From Cytophagales bacterium (lineage in GTDB: Bacteria; Bacteroidota; Bacteroidia; Cytophagales; Spirosomataceae): 37,877 nt of DNA. The notes under the pieces were generated by a model. That model worked only from the letters and a program-made list of their open reading frames with translations. It made no database searches and was not told the DNA's origin. Numbering within the stretch: the first letter of the stretch is position 1; each line of letters opens with the position of its first letter. Both the position numbers and the translations under genes were made by a program. Below, piece after piece: positions 16,683 through 26,475 of the stretch. Where the stretch lies: assembly GCA_013298025.1 (NCBI GenBank), contig JAAFJE010000033.1:1-37877 (forward strand), read 5' to 3'.

Positions 16683-17705
16683 CTATACGATAGATTTTTT
16701 AGATGAATCTCTAATAATTAATTGTGCTGGTAAAATATATGTTTGGGGCAGATATTTATCTACGTTATTCAAATGTTCGAGCAAGGTAGTAATCAATTGT
16801 TGCGACATCGCTTGAATAGGTTGGGCAATTGCTGAAACCGAAGGTTGATGGATTCTGAACAAATCGTTATCGTCGAAAACCATAATACCCAACTGTTCGC
16901 CCATGCGAATTTTGAGTTTATTAAATAATTCGATACCTGTAATAGCCAAATAGTTTGTGGCAAAGAATACCGCATCAATTTGTGGAAAATCCTGTAATAT
17001 TCGTTCCAGTTCATCCATAATCAAATGTGCTTTGGCGGTATGGTAATCCACTTTTTTGACCAAAGACATCAATTTATGTTCGTAAATGGCTTGTTCATAA
17101 CCTTTTAATCGGTCGAGCATTTGCGGTTGAACAGAATCAAGGGTAATCATAGCAATATGCTGATAACCACTTGAAATGAGTACATTTACAGCTTGGTAGG
17201 CACTTGCAAAATTGTTCATTCCTACATAGCTCACCTTGGTATTAGGACAATTTCTATCAAACAAAACCACAGGCAATTTGTCCTCTATCAGTTTTTGTAC
17301 TTCACCGTCTATGCCTTCTGTTGGCGTAATGATATAACCATCAACATTTCTTTCACGGAAGGTATTGATTAGTTCTTTGGCTTTTTGTAATTCATTTTTG
17401 GTACTACTATAAATAATTTTATACCCATTTTCGTAGGCCACGTTTTCTATATGTCCGGCTACACTAGCAAAAAAAGGGTCGGCAATATCTTCTACGATAA
17501 GCCCAATAACATTGGTTTTGCCAGTACGCAAGCTTTTGGCTAGATGGTTTGGTTTGAAGTTATTTTTCTCAATAAAAGCCATAACCCTTTGCGTTAGCTC
17601 AGGGCTAATGCGTTTTTCTTTGGCTTTGCCATTAAGAATATAAGAAACCGTTGCTGTAGAAATTTGAAGGGCACTAGCCACTTCCTTTATCGACATTTTT
17701 TTCAT
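16683..17705 (-). CDS. LacI-family transcriptional regulator
   Basis: The 340-residue protein has an N-terminal LacI helix-turn-helix with hinge (MSIKEVASALQISTATVSYILNGKAKEKRISPELTQRVMAFI, then PNHLAKSLRTGKTNVIGLIV). A periplasmic-binding-like sensor domain follows (about 65-335), with DPFFASVAGHIENVAYENGY and a C-terminal block VSAIAQPIQAMS. Either MKK or the Met at residue 4 could start it. It heads the catabolic operon, 95 bp before GH88, and is the obvious local regulator. The effector is presumably a sugar or uronide from the pathway. A separate inverted repeat lies just upstream (17714-17760) and may be an autoregulatory site. Confidence 0.93.
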   Translation of the reverse strand: MKKMSIKEVASALQISTATVSYILNGKAKEKRISPELTQRVMAFIEKNNFKPNHLAKSLRTGKTNVIGLIVEDIADPFFASVAGHIENVAYENGYKIIYSSTKNELQKAKELINTFRERNVDGYIITPTEGIDGEVQKLIEDKLPVVLFDRNCPNTKVSYVGMNNFASAYQAVNVLISSGYQHIAMITLDSVQPQMLDRLKGYEQAIYEHKLMSLVKKVDYHTAKAHLIMDELERILQDFPQIDAVFFATNYLAITGIELFNKLKIRMGEQLGIMVFDDNDLFRIHQPSVSAIAQPIQAMSQQLITTLLEHLNNVDKYLPQTYILPAQLIIRDSSKKSIV

Positions 17706-17713
17706 CTAAACCT

Positions 17714-17760
17714 ATAATCGTCTTAAATATGCGTTGAAATATTGCAAGTTAAACGATTAT
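17714..17760. promoter_or_regulatory. Inverted repeat upstream of the LacI gene
   Basis: ATAATCGT and ACGATTAT form perfect 8-bp arms 31 bp apart. On the inner side each is followed by TTAA (one extra base on the left). They begin 9 bp before the LacI start codon. The wide spacing suggests two half-sites rather than a hairpin. Confidence 0.35.
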
Positions 17761-17889
17761 TCTATCAAGAAGATGTAAAAGGTCATTTTTTATACTCGTT
17801 TTTATACAATTAAGTGGTATTTTTTTACAAAAAGGAAGATTGTCAATGGATTAATGATTTTTACCCTGTCACAAGAAGATTGCATAAAA

Positions 17890-17923
17890 TCAACCCCAAG
17901 AGTTTTGTGGCTCTTGGGGTTGA
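17890..17923 (-). terminator. Terminator after the giant lyase gene
   Basis: 13-bp arms TCAACCCCAAGAG and CTCTTGGGGTTGA enclose an 8-base loop, 6 bp past the stop codon. On the minus strand the hairpin is followed by TTTTATGCA, a short U-tract. Confidence 0.85.
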
Positions 17924-17928
17924 AATAC

Positions 17929-20900
17929 TTACTTTTGAATAAACACTTTGACAGGATTCCACTCCGCTACTTGTAAGAAGAAAATGCCATTTTCTATCGA
18001 ATCAGGCAAGGTAATTTCAAGTACATTTGCGTTGTTGTGGCTCACACTGGTATCAAGTATTTTATTACCACTCAATCCATAAAGTTTGATAGACACTCGC
18101 TCCTGCGAACTTAGCAAGGAAGGCATTCTCACATACAACTTTTCGCCTTTCGATGGGTTAGGATACACGATTACTTCTGGTGTAAAGTCTATTGATTCTG
18201 TCATCAGTGGGTCAATTCTCAATCCTGAGATGGGTTCATGCCCAAAAATCAAGGAGTCTTTGTAATAGACCGTCACGTTCTCATTCAACAACAATGCTCC
18301 TCCTGTGTGGTAAGCATAAGAGTAATCGTTGCTTTGTGAAAAATTAGCCCAATTTCCTTTCGCTATTCTGAAATTGATATTACCCGAACCTGAAAGCGGA
18401 TAACAGATGCCTGCTGATGCTTGAAAGCCTATTTCAAAATAGCTATCGCTTCCTTGAAGAACAGGACTCACACCTACAAATGAGCCATACACCTTCGTTG
18501 ACCCCATTTTTACATAATCGAAATAAGCATTTAGACTTGTAGCTCCATCTTTGGTAAACCAATATCGAACTTTCAAATCCTTGTAATTCACAGGCATATT
18601 TCCTTCATTTTGAATACTCATGAACGTGTGAATGGTGTTGGAATTGGCGGGAGTCTTAGCATCGGTATATACTTTGAGACTATAGATTTTACTCTCGTTT
18701 TCAGGCTCTTTACCCCAAATCAGTTTGCCATTTCTATAGACTGTCATTTTGCTAGATGTCACATAATTCGTATTGGCTAACCAAGAGTAATCGTTGCTTT
18801 CAGATAGAGAAGTCCAATCGGTATTGGCAATTCGAGTTTGGATAACACCAGAGTTGGCGTTTGCATTGAGCTGTCCAGCATTCGCAAGGAAGCTATATTC
18901 AACATATCCTAAAGCTCCGTTTTTAGGGTTTTCGAGTGATGTATAATTCGCTTTAATATTTGAATTACCCAGCGGAGAATAGTCAATGAAAGTATTAATA
19001 CCAGCATAGTTTTCAGGCGAGAACCAATAGCGAACAGTAATTTCGCTCAAAGGAATAGCTATAGCGGTTTGATTAACCAAAGAGAAATTAGGTTTGATTT
19101 GGTTGTTGGTGGTATTATTATCACCATTCTGATACTGGAGAATAATGGCATTGCTAATAGCCAAGGTTTGTGAAACACTCGTAGCAGGATTATAAACCCC
19201 ATTGCCATTTTGAGAAGCCGTAATGGTTGTTGTTCCAGCGCCAACAATATGTATTTTACCATCAATAATCGTGGCTACGGTCGTATCTGAACTAGCAAGA
19301 GAAACGGCTAAACCAGAGCTTGATGTTGCCCCTGCTGAGAAATCTGCGTCATCGACATATTTGTTAGGCAAAGTAGCAAACGAAATAGTTTGGTCTAACT
19401 TACTTACAGTCAAGGTTTGCGAAATACTCGTAGCAGGATTATAAACTCCATTGCCATTTTGCGAAGCCGTAATGGTTGTTGTGCCTGCTCCAACGATATG
19501 GATTTTACCATCAACAATTGTGGCTACGGTCGTATCTGAACTAGCAAGTGAAACGGCTAAACCAGAGCTTGACGTTGCCCCTGCTGAGAAATCTGCGTCA
19601 TCGACATATTTATTAGGCAAAGTAGCAAACGAAATAGTTTGGTCTAACTTACTCACAGTCAAGGTTTGTGATACACTCGTGGCAGGATTATAAACTCCAT
19701 TGCCATTTTGAGAAGCCGTAATGGTTGTTGTGCCTGCTCCAACGATATGGATTTTACCATCAATAATCGTGGCTACGGTCGTATCTGAACTAGCAAGAGA
19801 AACAACCAAACCAGAGTTTGATGTAGCATTTGCGGAGAAATCTGTATCACCAACATATTTGTTAGACAAAGTACTAAACGAAATGGTTTGGTCTAACTTA
19901 CTCACAGTCAAGGCTTGTGAAACACTCGTGGCAGGATTATAAACTCCATTCCCATTTTGAGAAGCCGTAATGGTTGTTGTTCCTGCTCCAACGATATGGA
20001 TTTTACCATCAATAATCGTGGCTACGGTCGTATCTGAACTAGCAAGAGAAACAACCAAACCAGAGCTTGATGTAGCATTTGCGGAGAAATCTGCGTCATC
20101 GACATATTTGTTAGACAAAGTACTAAACGAAATAGTTTGGTCTAACTTACTCACAGTCAAGATTTGTGATACACTCGTGGCAGGATTATAAACTCCATTG
20201 CCATTTTGCGAAGCCGTAATGGTTGTTGTTCCAGCCCCAACGATATGTATTTTACCATCAACAATCGTGGCTACGGTCGTGTCTGAACTAGCAAGAGAAA
20301 TCGCTAAACCTGAGCTTGATGTAGCATTTGCGGAGAAATTCTCAGAGATAACACTTTTCGTAGGAATGCTAAAGAAGGTAATATGTTGGTCTTGTTTGTT
20401 AAGAATTTCTACCGTAACAGATGTACTAGCAACAGATGTACACCCTGCATTATTAGTACACGTTGCATAAATTGTATGAACACCAACGTCACTAACTTTT
20501 AGCGTTGTATCGGTAGAGCCATCAGACCATTTTATCGTTCCATTACAACCAGTAGCATATAACGTTACGGTATTAGGAGCATAGACTGTAGTATTACCAC
20601 CAATAATTGTAGGAGGAGTAACTGTACCTACAATTTCTATTGTTTTAGTATCAGTACTTTCACCATCTGTATAAGTATAAACTACCGTGTGCGTACCTAC
20701 GCTTAATTGTGCAGGAGATAAAACAGAAGAGGCAACCCCGTCTATTGTAAATGTACCGCCAGCAGGAGAGGCTGCGAGCGTTACATCACTAGCATTTTTA
20801 CAATAAAAAGAATTAAGATTTGTAATACTTACTGGAATCGTGAATATATTTCCTAATGTGAAAGGAGAAAAACTACTAACATTTTGATACGTAACGCTGT

Positions 20901-23900
20901 AGTCTGTTCCTGTGCCAGAAACAGGCGTTGAGTTTGCTAGTTTTTCCCAGCTACTTGTAATTGTATTGTAATGGAACAACTTCATATTTGCAGTTGCATT
21001 ACCACTGGCATTGACATCTACGCTATTATAACCAAATTTCAGAACGCTACTTGAGGGTGCTGTTGGAGTTATATTCCAAGTTCTATTGACAGCTTTACCT
21101 GTTGTTGATTCGATAAGACCGCTAGGAGAAAAACCATTTTGTAAACCAGCTTGTATTACAGAACTGGTCGTAGGCGTAATAGTCACAGGGGTATAACTTG
21201 TGTTAGATGTACCTATCCAGAACGGCGTTGAAACACCAGCCGCTACAGCTTGTTTATAAATGGCATTGGGTGCGAGCGTAAACCAAGATACACCAGAGCC
21301 GTTTGTTGTATGACCATTGGCACTAACAGGTGCTGTTGCAAAATTCAATGCAGCATTTGTTGCATCAATTGTTCCTCCATCAGCTACATTGACATAGATT
21401 TTTTGTGTAGAGGCATTTTTAGCCATTCTAACATCTGAACCTAATTTTAAAATACCTTGACTACCTACATTGATAGTAATCGCTTGTGAAGCAGAAGGAT
21501 TTGAAGTACTGGTATTATTATAAACAACGAAATGGGCATTACTTACATCAAGCGTACCATTGATATTGTAGGTCATATTACCAAAATTAGAAGTACCTCC
21601 TAGTCTAATAGCAGCAGTAGCGTTATCTTCTGTGGCGTTCGTTGGAGAATGGAAAGAGCCATTTGGGTTAGAGATACGTACTGTTTTTCCAGCATTAATC
21701 GTAAGCGTTTTATTAGCTGTGCCAGCCAAGAGAGAAAATGTATTAACTCCACTAGATTGTACACTGTTGTTTCCAAAGTTGGCATCTATATCGAATATGA
21801 TATTTTGAACGTTGTTGCCAGTGGGTTGAAATCTAGCAATATTAACCACTCCTGTACCTGTTATCGTTGGCGAACCACTTCCTCCTAAATATAAGCGAAT
21901 GCCCTCTCCAATAGTACTATTGCCTGTTGTTGTTCCGCCTAATGTACCATCTACTCTTACTACTGCATCTGTTCCATTTACAGTCAAACTAAATACCGAG
22001 CCTCCTGGTGCTGTAGTAGATTTATATACCCCACCTGATTGTAACGTGAAATTTTTGGCAACGGTTAAGTTCGCCGAAATATTACAAGTACCACCTATAA
22101 AAACATCTCCATTCACTGTTACGGCTGCAGTATAGCTCATTGTACCATCAACGCTCAAGGTATTTGCTACTGTTAATCCAATTGTTTCGGTTAGTGTTGC
22201 ACCTGATTGAACGGTGAGATTTTTACAACTAGCTGCTGTTGTGGCTAATGTAACAGTATGCCCACTCAAGATATGTACATTCGTTGTAGCTGATGGAGCA
22301 GACGTTGTTGTTCCACTAAACCCACCATTACCATCAGCAATTCTCCACGTTCCTCCATTCCAGTTCATGTTACCAGAAGAAAGATAATCACCCGCAGTGA
22401 TACCAGTGACCAACAACGTTCTACTTACATTGGCAGCAGGGGCAAAATTATCATTTCCTGCCTGAGAAGCCGTAATAGTCGTAGAGCCTACGCCTACAAT
22501 ATGTATCAGGTTGTTTACAATAGTGGCAACTGTTGTATTAGAACTGGTGTAGGTAATGGGTAAATTTGCACTAGAACTGGCGTTCGGGTCAAAGTCGGTA
22601 GTACCATACGTTTTTGTTGTGATGGCAGGAAACGTAATTGTTTGAGTTGGTAAAGCCCCCAAATAGCTAATATTTAGGTTATTGATAACAAAGGCGTTAC
22701 TTGCTCCAACAATTTTAATACGCATACTTTGTACACCTGCATTGAGCGTAAAATTTGGTGCAACAGTAAGCGTTTCCCAATTTTGAGTATTGCTGTAAGG
22801 AATTGTAACTTCTCCTGTTTTATCAATGCCTTTAAATTCTACTTTGATTTTTCCACCAGTAGCAAGAGCCAAATAGCGTAAATCAAGCTTATACCTGCCC
22901 GATGTTGGCACGTTGATAGTATAGTTTAACCATTCGCCATTTTCAAGTGCTGCTAATTGAAAACCACCTTCAGAGCAAGTGTCTATATCAACGGCTTCAC
23001 TAACACGATATTTTCCTGTGGTATTACTGCTAGAAACATCGAAATAGGTTTTATTTTGTCCATTAATAGGCATATAATCGAAGTTTTCTGCTTCAATTGT
23101 ACCTGGAATTTGATTCATAGCAAATACAGGTTTACCATTAGAAAAAGAACAAGGGTCCCCAGCACATAAATAGGGCCTGCGGAAGGTTAAGCCGCCCCAT
23201 CCAGGGTAATCTACTTCAAACCCTTGTGTTTCGTATCCTGATTCTTGCGTAGAAATATCGTATGTTCTTTGAGTCCATTTGTATTTATCGGAACTTAATC
23301 CAAGTCTGTCACGGTAATGCCCTAATATCAATTCTGTGATTGGAGCTCTATCAAATTTGAACGCAGAACCTCGTAAGACTGCCCCTGATAAGCTTTCATC
23401 ATAAGGATTTATTTTCAAAGACAGCCATCTACCTGTTCTATCCTTTCTACTAATAAACTCGCCCGATTCTACGGTTGGTTCCCACGGCGTAGTTTGGTCA
23501 GGAAATGGGTAGTTGAGTGAAACATTATAACGATAAGTATATTCCATACCGAGGAGTAGTCTATTATCTAAAAAGCCATAAATATCATCTCCTTGATTCC
23601 AAGCCATTTCGGCAGTAGTTATGATATTTCCAATGCCAAGAAGTGCATGGTTTTGGTCTCTAGCACTTTCTTGGCATTGCCCATTTTCCCAAACATAATT
23701 TGAAATAAGTTCATTATAGCCATAATCCTCGACGGTATTTTCTCTACCATTATAAGAATAAACCGTTTGATAAGCATTAGAAGCACTGGTAGGCGTTGTA
23801 CCATTGATAGGAGGGCCACTTGGATAAGGCAAGTCATCCGAACGGTGTGGTAAGCCTTTAAGGTAACGAATAGCTCTATCGTACATGATTCTATTATCAA

Positions 23901-24579
23901 GAAAAATCCCCATGGCGGCAATACCTCTCATCCCAAAAAGTCCTTGGTTTCCGTGTCGAGCTGGATCACCGTTATACATAAACCAATAAAAAGTCACCTC
24001 TTCACTATTTATCGCTGCGGTAGGTTCTGTTGTGTTAGAATAGCCCGGATATACCAGCATGGCTTTGAACTTGTCTATATCTGACTGATTCCAGCCTGAG
24101 TAAGTGCTTTTAATAATTTCAGCTGCTTCCAGCATTTTCCAAATTACACGACCAGCATCGAGGCTTCTTGTACCTCCTGTTTTGATACTTTTGATATTTG
24201 ACCAAGCATTAAAAATTTCTACTGCTTTTTTTGCATATCGTTCATCACCAGTAACATACCATAAAATAGAATTGCAGTAAGCCGCTAAACCGTCGTACTT
24301 AAAATCGTCGTAGTTATAGCCAGTCATGGAAGATACTGTATAAAGAACGGTATTGTTGGCATTACCTCTTACGGTATAATTATAACTTCCATACGTACTT
24401 GAGGCCATAAGGTTATACGATGATTTCCAGGGGTCTAGTCCAGCGGCGACCATCGCTTTCATACGGTCTAGGTCTGATTTTTTATGCGAAACACCAGGAT
24501 GCACAAAGGTTTGGGCATACAGTTTCTCGAATGATAACACAAGGGTTATCATTAACAGAAAAGAAAGTATTTTCTTCAT
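17929..24579 (-). CDS. Giant secreted alginate-lyase-superfamily enzyme with CBM6, two CBM3 modules and T9SS tail
   Basis: The 2216-residue protein has a signal peptide (1-22). An alginate-lyase-type alpha/alpha domain covers about 25-475, with RHGNQGLFGMRGIAAMGIFLDNR at 208-230 and ARDQNHALLGIGNIITTAEMAWNQGDDIYG at 306-335. A CBM6-like module covers about 491-642 (GTIEAENFD, NGEWLNYTINVP). An Ig-like unit, a long Thr/Asn/Gly-rich beta-repeat region (about 730-1240) and Ig/PKD-like units follow. Five 83-residue repeats occupy 1395-1809. Two CBM3 modules lie at about 1810-2115, each with VRYW, NDYS and a YxxxxLIxGxEP end. A type IX secretion sorting domain (YPNPSKGEKLYV to FIQK) closes the protein. 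The lyase fold resembles PL5/PL38-type enzymes acting on uronic-acid polymers. It is probably exported to the cell surface and bound to plant-type cell wall. It lies downstream of susCD on the same strand. Confidence 0.88.
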   Translation of the reverse strand: MKKILSFLLMITLVLSFEKLYAQTFVHPGVSHKKSDLDRMKAMVAAGLDPWKSSYNLMASSTYGSYNYTVRGNANNTVLYTVSSMTGYNYDDFKYDGLAAYCNSILWYVTGDERYAKKAVEIFNAWSNIKSIKTGGTRSLDAGRVIWKMLEAAEIIKSTYSGWNQSDIDKFKAMLVYPGYSNTTEPTAAINSEEVTFYWFMYNGDPARHGNQGLFGMRGIAAMGIFLDNRIMYDRAIRYLKGLPHRSDDLPYPSGPPINGTTPTSASNAYQTVYSYNGRENTVEDYGYNELISNYVWENGQCQESARDQNHALLGIGNIITTAEMAWNQGDDIYGFLDNRLLLGMEYTYRYNVSLNYPFPDQTTPWEPTVESGEFISRKDRTGRWLSLKINPYDESLSGAVLRGSAFKFDRAPITELILGHYRDRLGLSSDKYKWTQRTYDISTQESGYETQGFEVDYPGWGGLTFRRPYLCAGDPCSFSNGKPVFAMNQIPGTIEAENFDYMPINGQNKTYFDVSSSNTTGKYRVSEAVDIDTCSEGGFQLAALENGEWLNYTINVPTSGRYKLDLRYLALATGGKIKVEFKGIDKTGEVTIPYSNTQNWETLTVAPNFTLNAGVQSMRIKIVGASNAFVINNLNISYLGALPTQTITFPAITTKTYGTTDFDPNASSSANLPITYTSSNTTVATIVNNLIHIVGVGSTTITASQAGNDNFAPAANVSRTLLVTGITAGDYLSSGNMNWNGGTWRIADGNGGFSGTTTSAPSATTNVHILSGHTVTLATTAASCKNLTVQSGATLTETIGLTVANTLSVDGTMSYTAAVTVNGDVFIGGTCNISANLTVAKNFTLQSGGVYKSTTAPGGSVFSLTVNGTDAVVRVDGTLGGTTTGNSTIGEGIRLYLGGSGSPTITGTGVVNIARFQPTGNNVQNIIFDIDANFGNNSVQSSGVNTFSLLAGTANKTLTINAGKTVRISNPNGSFHSPTNATEDNATAAIRLGGTSNFGNMTYNINGTLDVSNAHFVVYNNTSTSNPSASQAITINVGSQGILKLGSDVRMAKNASTQKIYVNVADGGTIDATNAALNFATAPVSANGHTTNGSGVSWFTLAPNAIYKQAVAAGVSTPFWIGTSNTSYTPVTITPTTSSVIQAGLQNGFSPSGLIESTTGKAVNRTWNITPTAPSSSVLKFGYNSVDVNASGNATANMKLFHYNTITSSWEKLANSTPVSGTGTDYSVTYQNVSSFSPFTLGNIFTIPVSITNLNSFYCKNASDVTLAASPAGGTFTIDGVASSVLSPAQLSVGTHTVVYTYTDGESTDTKTIEIVGTVTPPTIIGGNTTVYAPNTVTLYATGCNGTIKWSDGSTDTTLKVSDVGVHTIYATCTNNAGCTSVASTSVTVEILNKQDQHITFFSIPTKSVISENFSANATSSSGLAISLASSDTTVATIVDGKIHIVGAGTTTITASQNGNGVYNPATSVSQILTVSKLDQTISFSTLSNKYVDDADFSANATSSSGLVVSLASSDTTVATIIDGKIHIVGAGTTTITASQNGNGVYNPATSVSQALTVSKLDQTISFSTLSNKYVGDTDFSANATSNSGLVVSLASSDTTVATIIDGKIHIVGAGTTTITASQNGNGVYNPATSVSQTLTVSKLDQTISFATLPNKYVDDADFSAGATSSSGLAVSLASSDTTVATIVDGKIHIVGAGTTTITASQNGNGVYNPATSISQTLTVSKLDQTISFATLPNKYVDDADFSAGATSSSGLAVSLASSDTTVATIIDGKIHIVGAGTTTITASQNGNGVYNPATSVSQTLAISNAIILQYQNGDNNTTNNQIKPNFSLVNQTAIAIPLSEITVRYWFSPENYAGINTFIDYSPLGNSNIKANYTSLENPKNGALGYVEYSFLANAGQLNANANSGVIQTRIANTDWTSLSESNDYSWLANTNYVTSSKMTVYRNGKLIWGKEPENESKIYSLKVYTDAKTPANSNTIHTFMSIQNEGNMPVNYKDLKVRYWFTKDGATSLNAYFDYVKMGSTKVYGSFVGVSPVLQGSDSYFEIGFQASAGICYPLSGSGNINFRIAKGNWANFSQSNDYSYAYHTGGALLLNENVTVYYKDSLIFGHEPISGLRIDPLMTESIDFTPEVIVYPNPSKGEKLYVRMPSLLSSQERVSIKLYGLSGNKILDTSVSHNNANVLEITLPDSIENGIFFLQVAEWNPVKVFIQK
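19153..20397 (-). repeat. Five 249-bp in-frame tandem repeats within the giant lyase gene
   Basis: Five units of exactly 249 bp (83 codons) cover 1245 bp. Each unit encodes an Ig-like/BIG2-type domain that includes SLASSDTTVATI, DGKIHIVGAGTTTITASQ and NGNGVYNPATS. The first unit in protein order (nearest 20397) differs at its start (KQDQHITFFSIPTKS). The other four begin LDQTISF and are nearly identical in DNA, so they were duplicated recently. A divergent sixth relative lies earlier in the protein, near residue 645. Confidence 0.95.
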
Positions 24580-24653
24580 TAAAAAATAATTTTGAGGATG
24601 GAATGAGAGATGAATTTTGAGGACTTATTCTTTTAGCATAAAGAATCATCAAG

Positions 24654-24695
24654 ATAACTTTTGGTAATAATTGAGCAACTATTACCAAAAGTTAT
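24654..24695 (-). terminator. Stem-loop between susD and the giant lyase gene
   Basis: Perfect 16-bp arms ATAACTTTTGGTAATA and TATTACCAAAAGTTAT enclose a 10-base loop, 15 bp after the susD stop. No U-tract follows on the minus strand. It is therefore more likely an mRNA-stabilising or attenuating hairpin than a full terminator, setting different levels of susCD and the lyase. Confidence 0.6.
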
Positions 24696-24710
24696 TCCTT
24701 GTACTAAAAA

Positions 24711-26438
24711 CTACCAACCTGTGTTTTGTACAAGGTTAGGATTCAATTGAATTTGCTGCGATGGGATAGGTAATAAATAATTTCGCTCTTGCCATTTTCT
24801 ACTGGTTTCGATTCTATAGATACCCCCAACGATGTTATTTTTAATGCCAGACCAGTAGGTTTCATAGGCGGTACCCGTCCATGCAATGCCTTGAATATCC
24901 ATAGGCAATTCTGTTTCAGCGGTTTTCCAGCGCATAAGATCATCTCTTCTAAAACCTTCAAAATAGAACTCAATATTGCGTTCTCTTCTGATTTCGTTAC
25001 GCATATCCAATCCATTAGCTGAAACAAAAGCATTACTTAATTTAGGCATGGCTTTGTTTACTCGGTTTCTGACCAAGTTAAGCGAACGGTCTAAATCAGC
25101 ATCAGAAATGCTTCCATTACGCTCATAAACAGCCTCTGCATAATTTAATAATACTTCGGCATAGCGAATTACTGGATAGTCGTATCCTTCTTGGTTATCA
25201 TCTAAGCGACGTTCTGTTGCCCATTTCTGATTGGCATAACCAGAATTGGCATTTGATTTATGTTTTCCTCTTGAGCCAGCAATATCAGTTGCATCGCCTT
25301 TCCAAGTTGTTCTCGCTCCAGGATTTTCGTTGTCCCAATAGTAACGACCATCAATCATTAGGTTATAACGCATACGGTTATCACGATTTTCAAATTCAGA
25401 GGTTGTGGTAGCAAAACCTTTGAATAATGGTGATTTTTCTATTGGTAAACCATCACTACACAAATACATGGTAGCAAACTTACGTGTAACCCAATAGACG
25501 TTGTTTAGGGTAGCATGGGTGATATTGGTACGAATCTGGCGAGAAGCAAAGTCATAACGGTTGGCAAGTATGTACTCTTTATTGGCTGCCTTGGTTATAT
25601 TTGCTGGGTTAGACTGCTGATTTTCTAAAATAAACATATACTTCTGTGCCGAATCGCCCAAGGCTGTTGGAGCAAATAATTCGTATTGTGTACTTTTGAT
25701 AACTGCATCCGAATTAGAGATAGCTTTATCTAAAAGGGTATTCGCCCTTGTTGTATTACCTCTAAACTTCTGCCAAGTACCTTCATATAAAGCTACTCTT
25801 CCTAAAAACGCTTGAGCTGCCCCAAGACTGATACGTCCTTTATCGGCGGTAGCAATGGCACTTTCGGCAGGTAAAACAGCGATAGCAGCTTCTAGGTCTT
25901 GTACGATAAAATCAACTACTTCGGCTCTTGCATTTTTAGGGGCTGTCAATTCACTCGAAGTAGTAGTAAGCGTTTTTGTAATAAGCGGTACTTCTCCGAA
26001 TAATTGTAACAAATCGAAATAAATATAAGCCCTAAAAAAGCGAGCTTCGGCTACATATTTTTGTATTTCAGCAGGTTGGCTATACGTGGCCGCTTTCTCA
26101 ATAAGATAGTTCGTTGCTCTGATACGTGCGTATGCTGTGTTCCAGTTGCCATCAGTACTAGGAATGGTATTAGAGCCATTACTAAACGTATTTCCTCCGG
26201 TAACAAACACAAAGTCGGCTCTTCTGTCAGAATGGGGCGAATCGTTTAAAATGTCTGTGAACGTTCTCAAATACGTATAAAATTCGTTGGCTGCCAATTT
26301 GAATTGGTCGGCTGTTTTCCAGTAGTCTGCATCTGAAATTTCGTTAATGGGCTTCATGTCAACCAAATCATTACAGCTTACACCCGTAAACAATAATCCC
26401 ATCAATGCCGCTTTTATATATATTTTTTTAATATTCAT
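24711..26438 (-). CDS. susD: SusD/RagB-like outer-membrane glycan-binding lipoprotein
   Basis: The 575-residue protein has a lipoprotein signal ending GLLFTGVSC, with lipidated Cys near residue 22. The SusD N-terminal region follows (NDLVDMKPINEISDADYWKTADQFKLAANEFY), then the TPR-rich RagB/SusD body (YLIEKAATYSQPAEIQKYVAEARFFRAYIYFDLLQLFGEVPLI). The C-terminal block has DYPVIRYAEVLLNYAEAVYE, RRERNIEFYFEGFRRDDLMRWK and the ending YLLPIPSQQIQLNPNLVQNTGW. It forms the lid of the SusC transporter and captures oligosaccharides at the cell surface. It starts 37 bp downstream of the susC stop. Confidence 0.97.
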   Translation of the reverse strand: MNIKKIYIKAALMGLLFTGVSCNDLVDMKPINEISDADYWKTADQFKLAANEFYTYLRTFTDILNDSPHSDRRADFVFVTGGNTFSNGSNTIPSTDGNWNTAYARIRATNYLIEKAATYSQPAEIQKYVAEARFFRAYIYFDLLQLFGEVPLITKTLTTTSSELTAPKNARAEVVDFIVQDLEAAIAVLPAESAIATADKGRISLGAAQAFLGRVALYEGTWQKFRGNTTRANTLLDKAISNSDAVIKSTQYELFAPTALGDSAQKYMFILENQQSNPANITKAANKEYILANRYDFASRQIRTNITHATLNNVYWVTRKFATMYLCSDGLPIEKSPLFKGFATTTSEFENRDNRMRYNLMIDGRYYWDNENPGARTTWKGDATDIAGSRGKHKSNANSGYANQKWATERRLDDNQEGYDYPVIRYAEVLLNYAEAVYERNGSISDADLDRSLNLVRNRVNKAMPKLSNAFVSANGLDMRNEIRRERNIEFYFEGFRRDDLMRWKTAETELPMDIQGIAWTGTAYETYWSGIKNNIVGGIYRIETSRKWQERNYLLPIPSQQIQLNPNLVQNTGW

Positions 26439-26475
26439 GTTTTTAATTATTTAATAAAATAAATATTTCCTTTGT

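Noticed and set aside
19223-20470. Series of plus-strand frames reading MVVVPAPTIWILPS
   Set aside because: These are antisense shadows of the five 249-bp repeats in the giant lyase gene, equally spaced for that reason alone.
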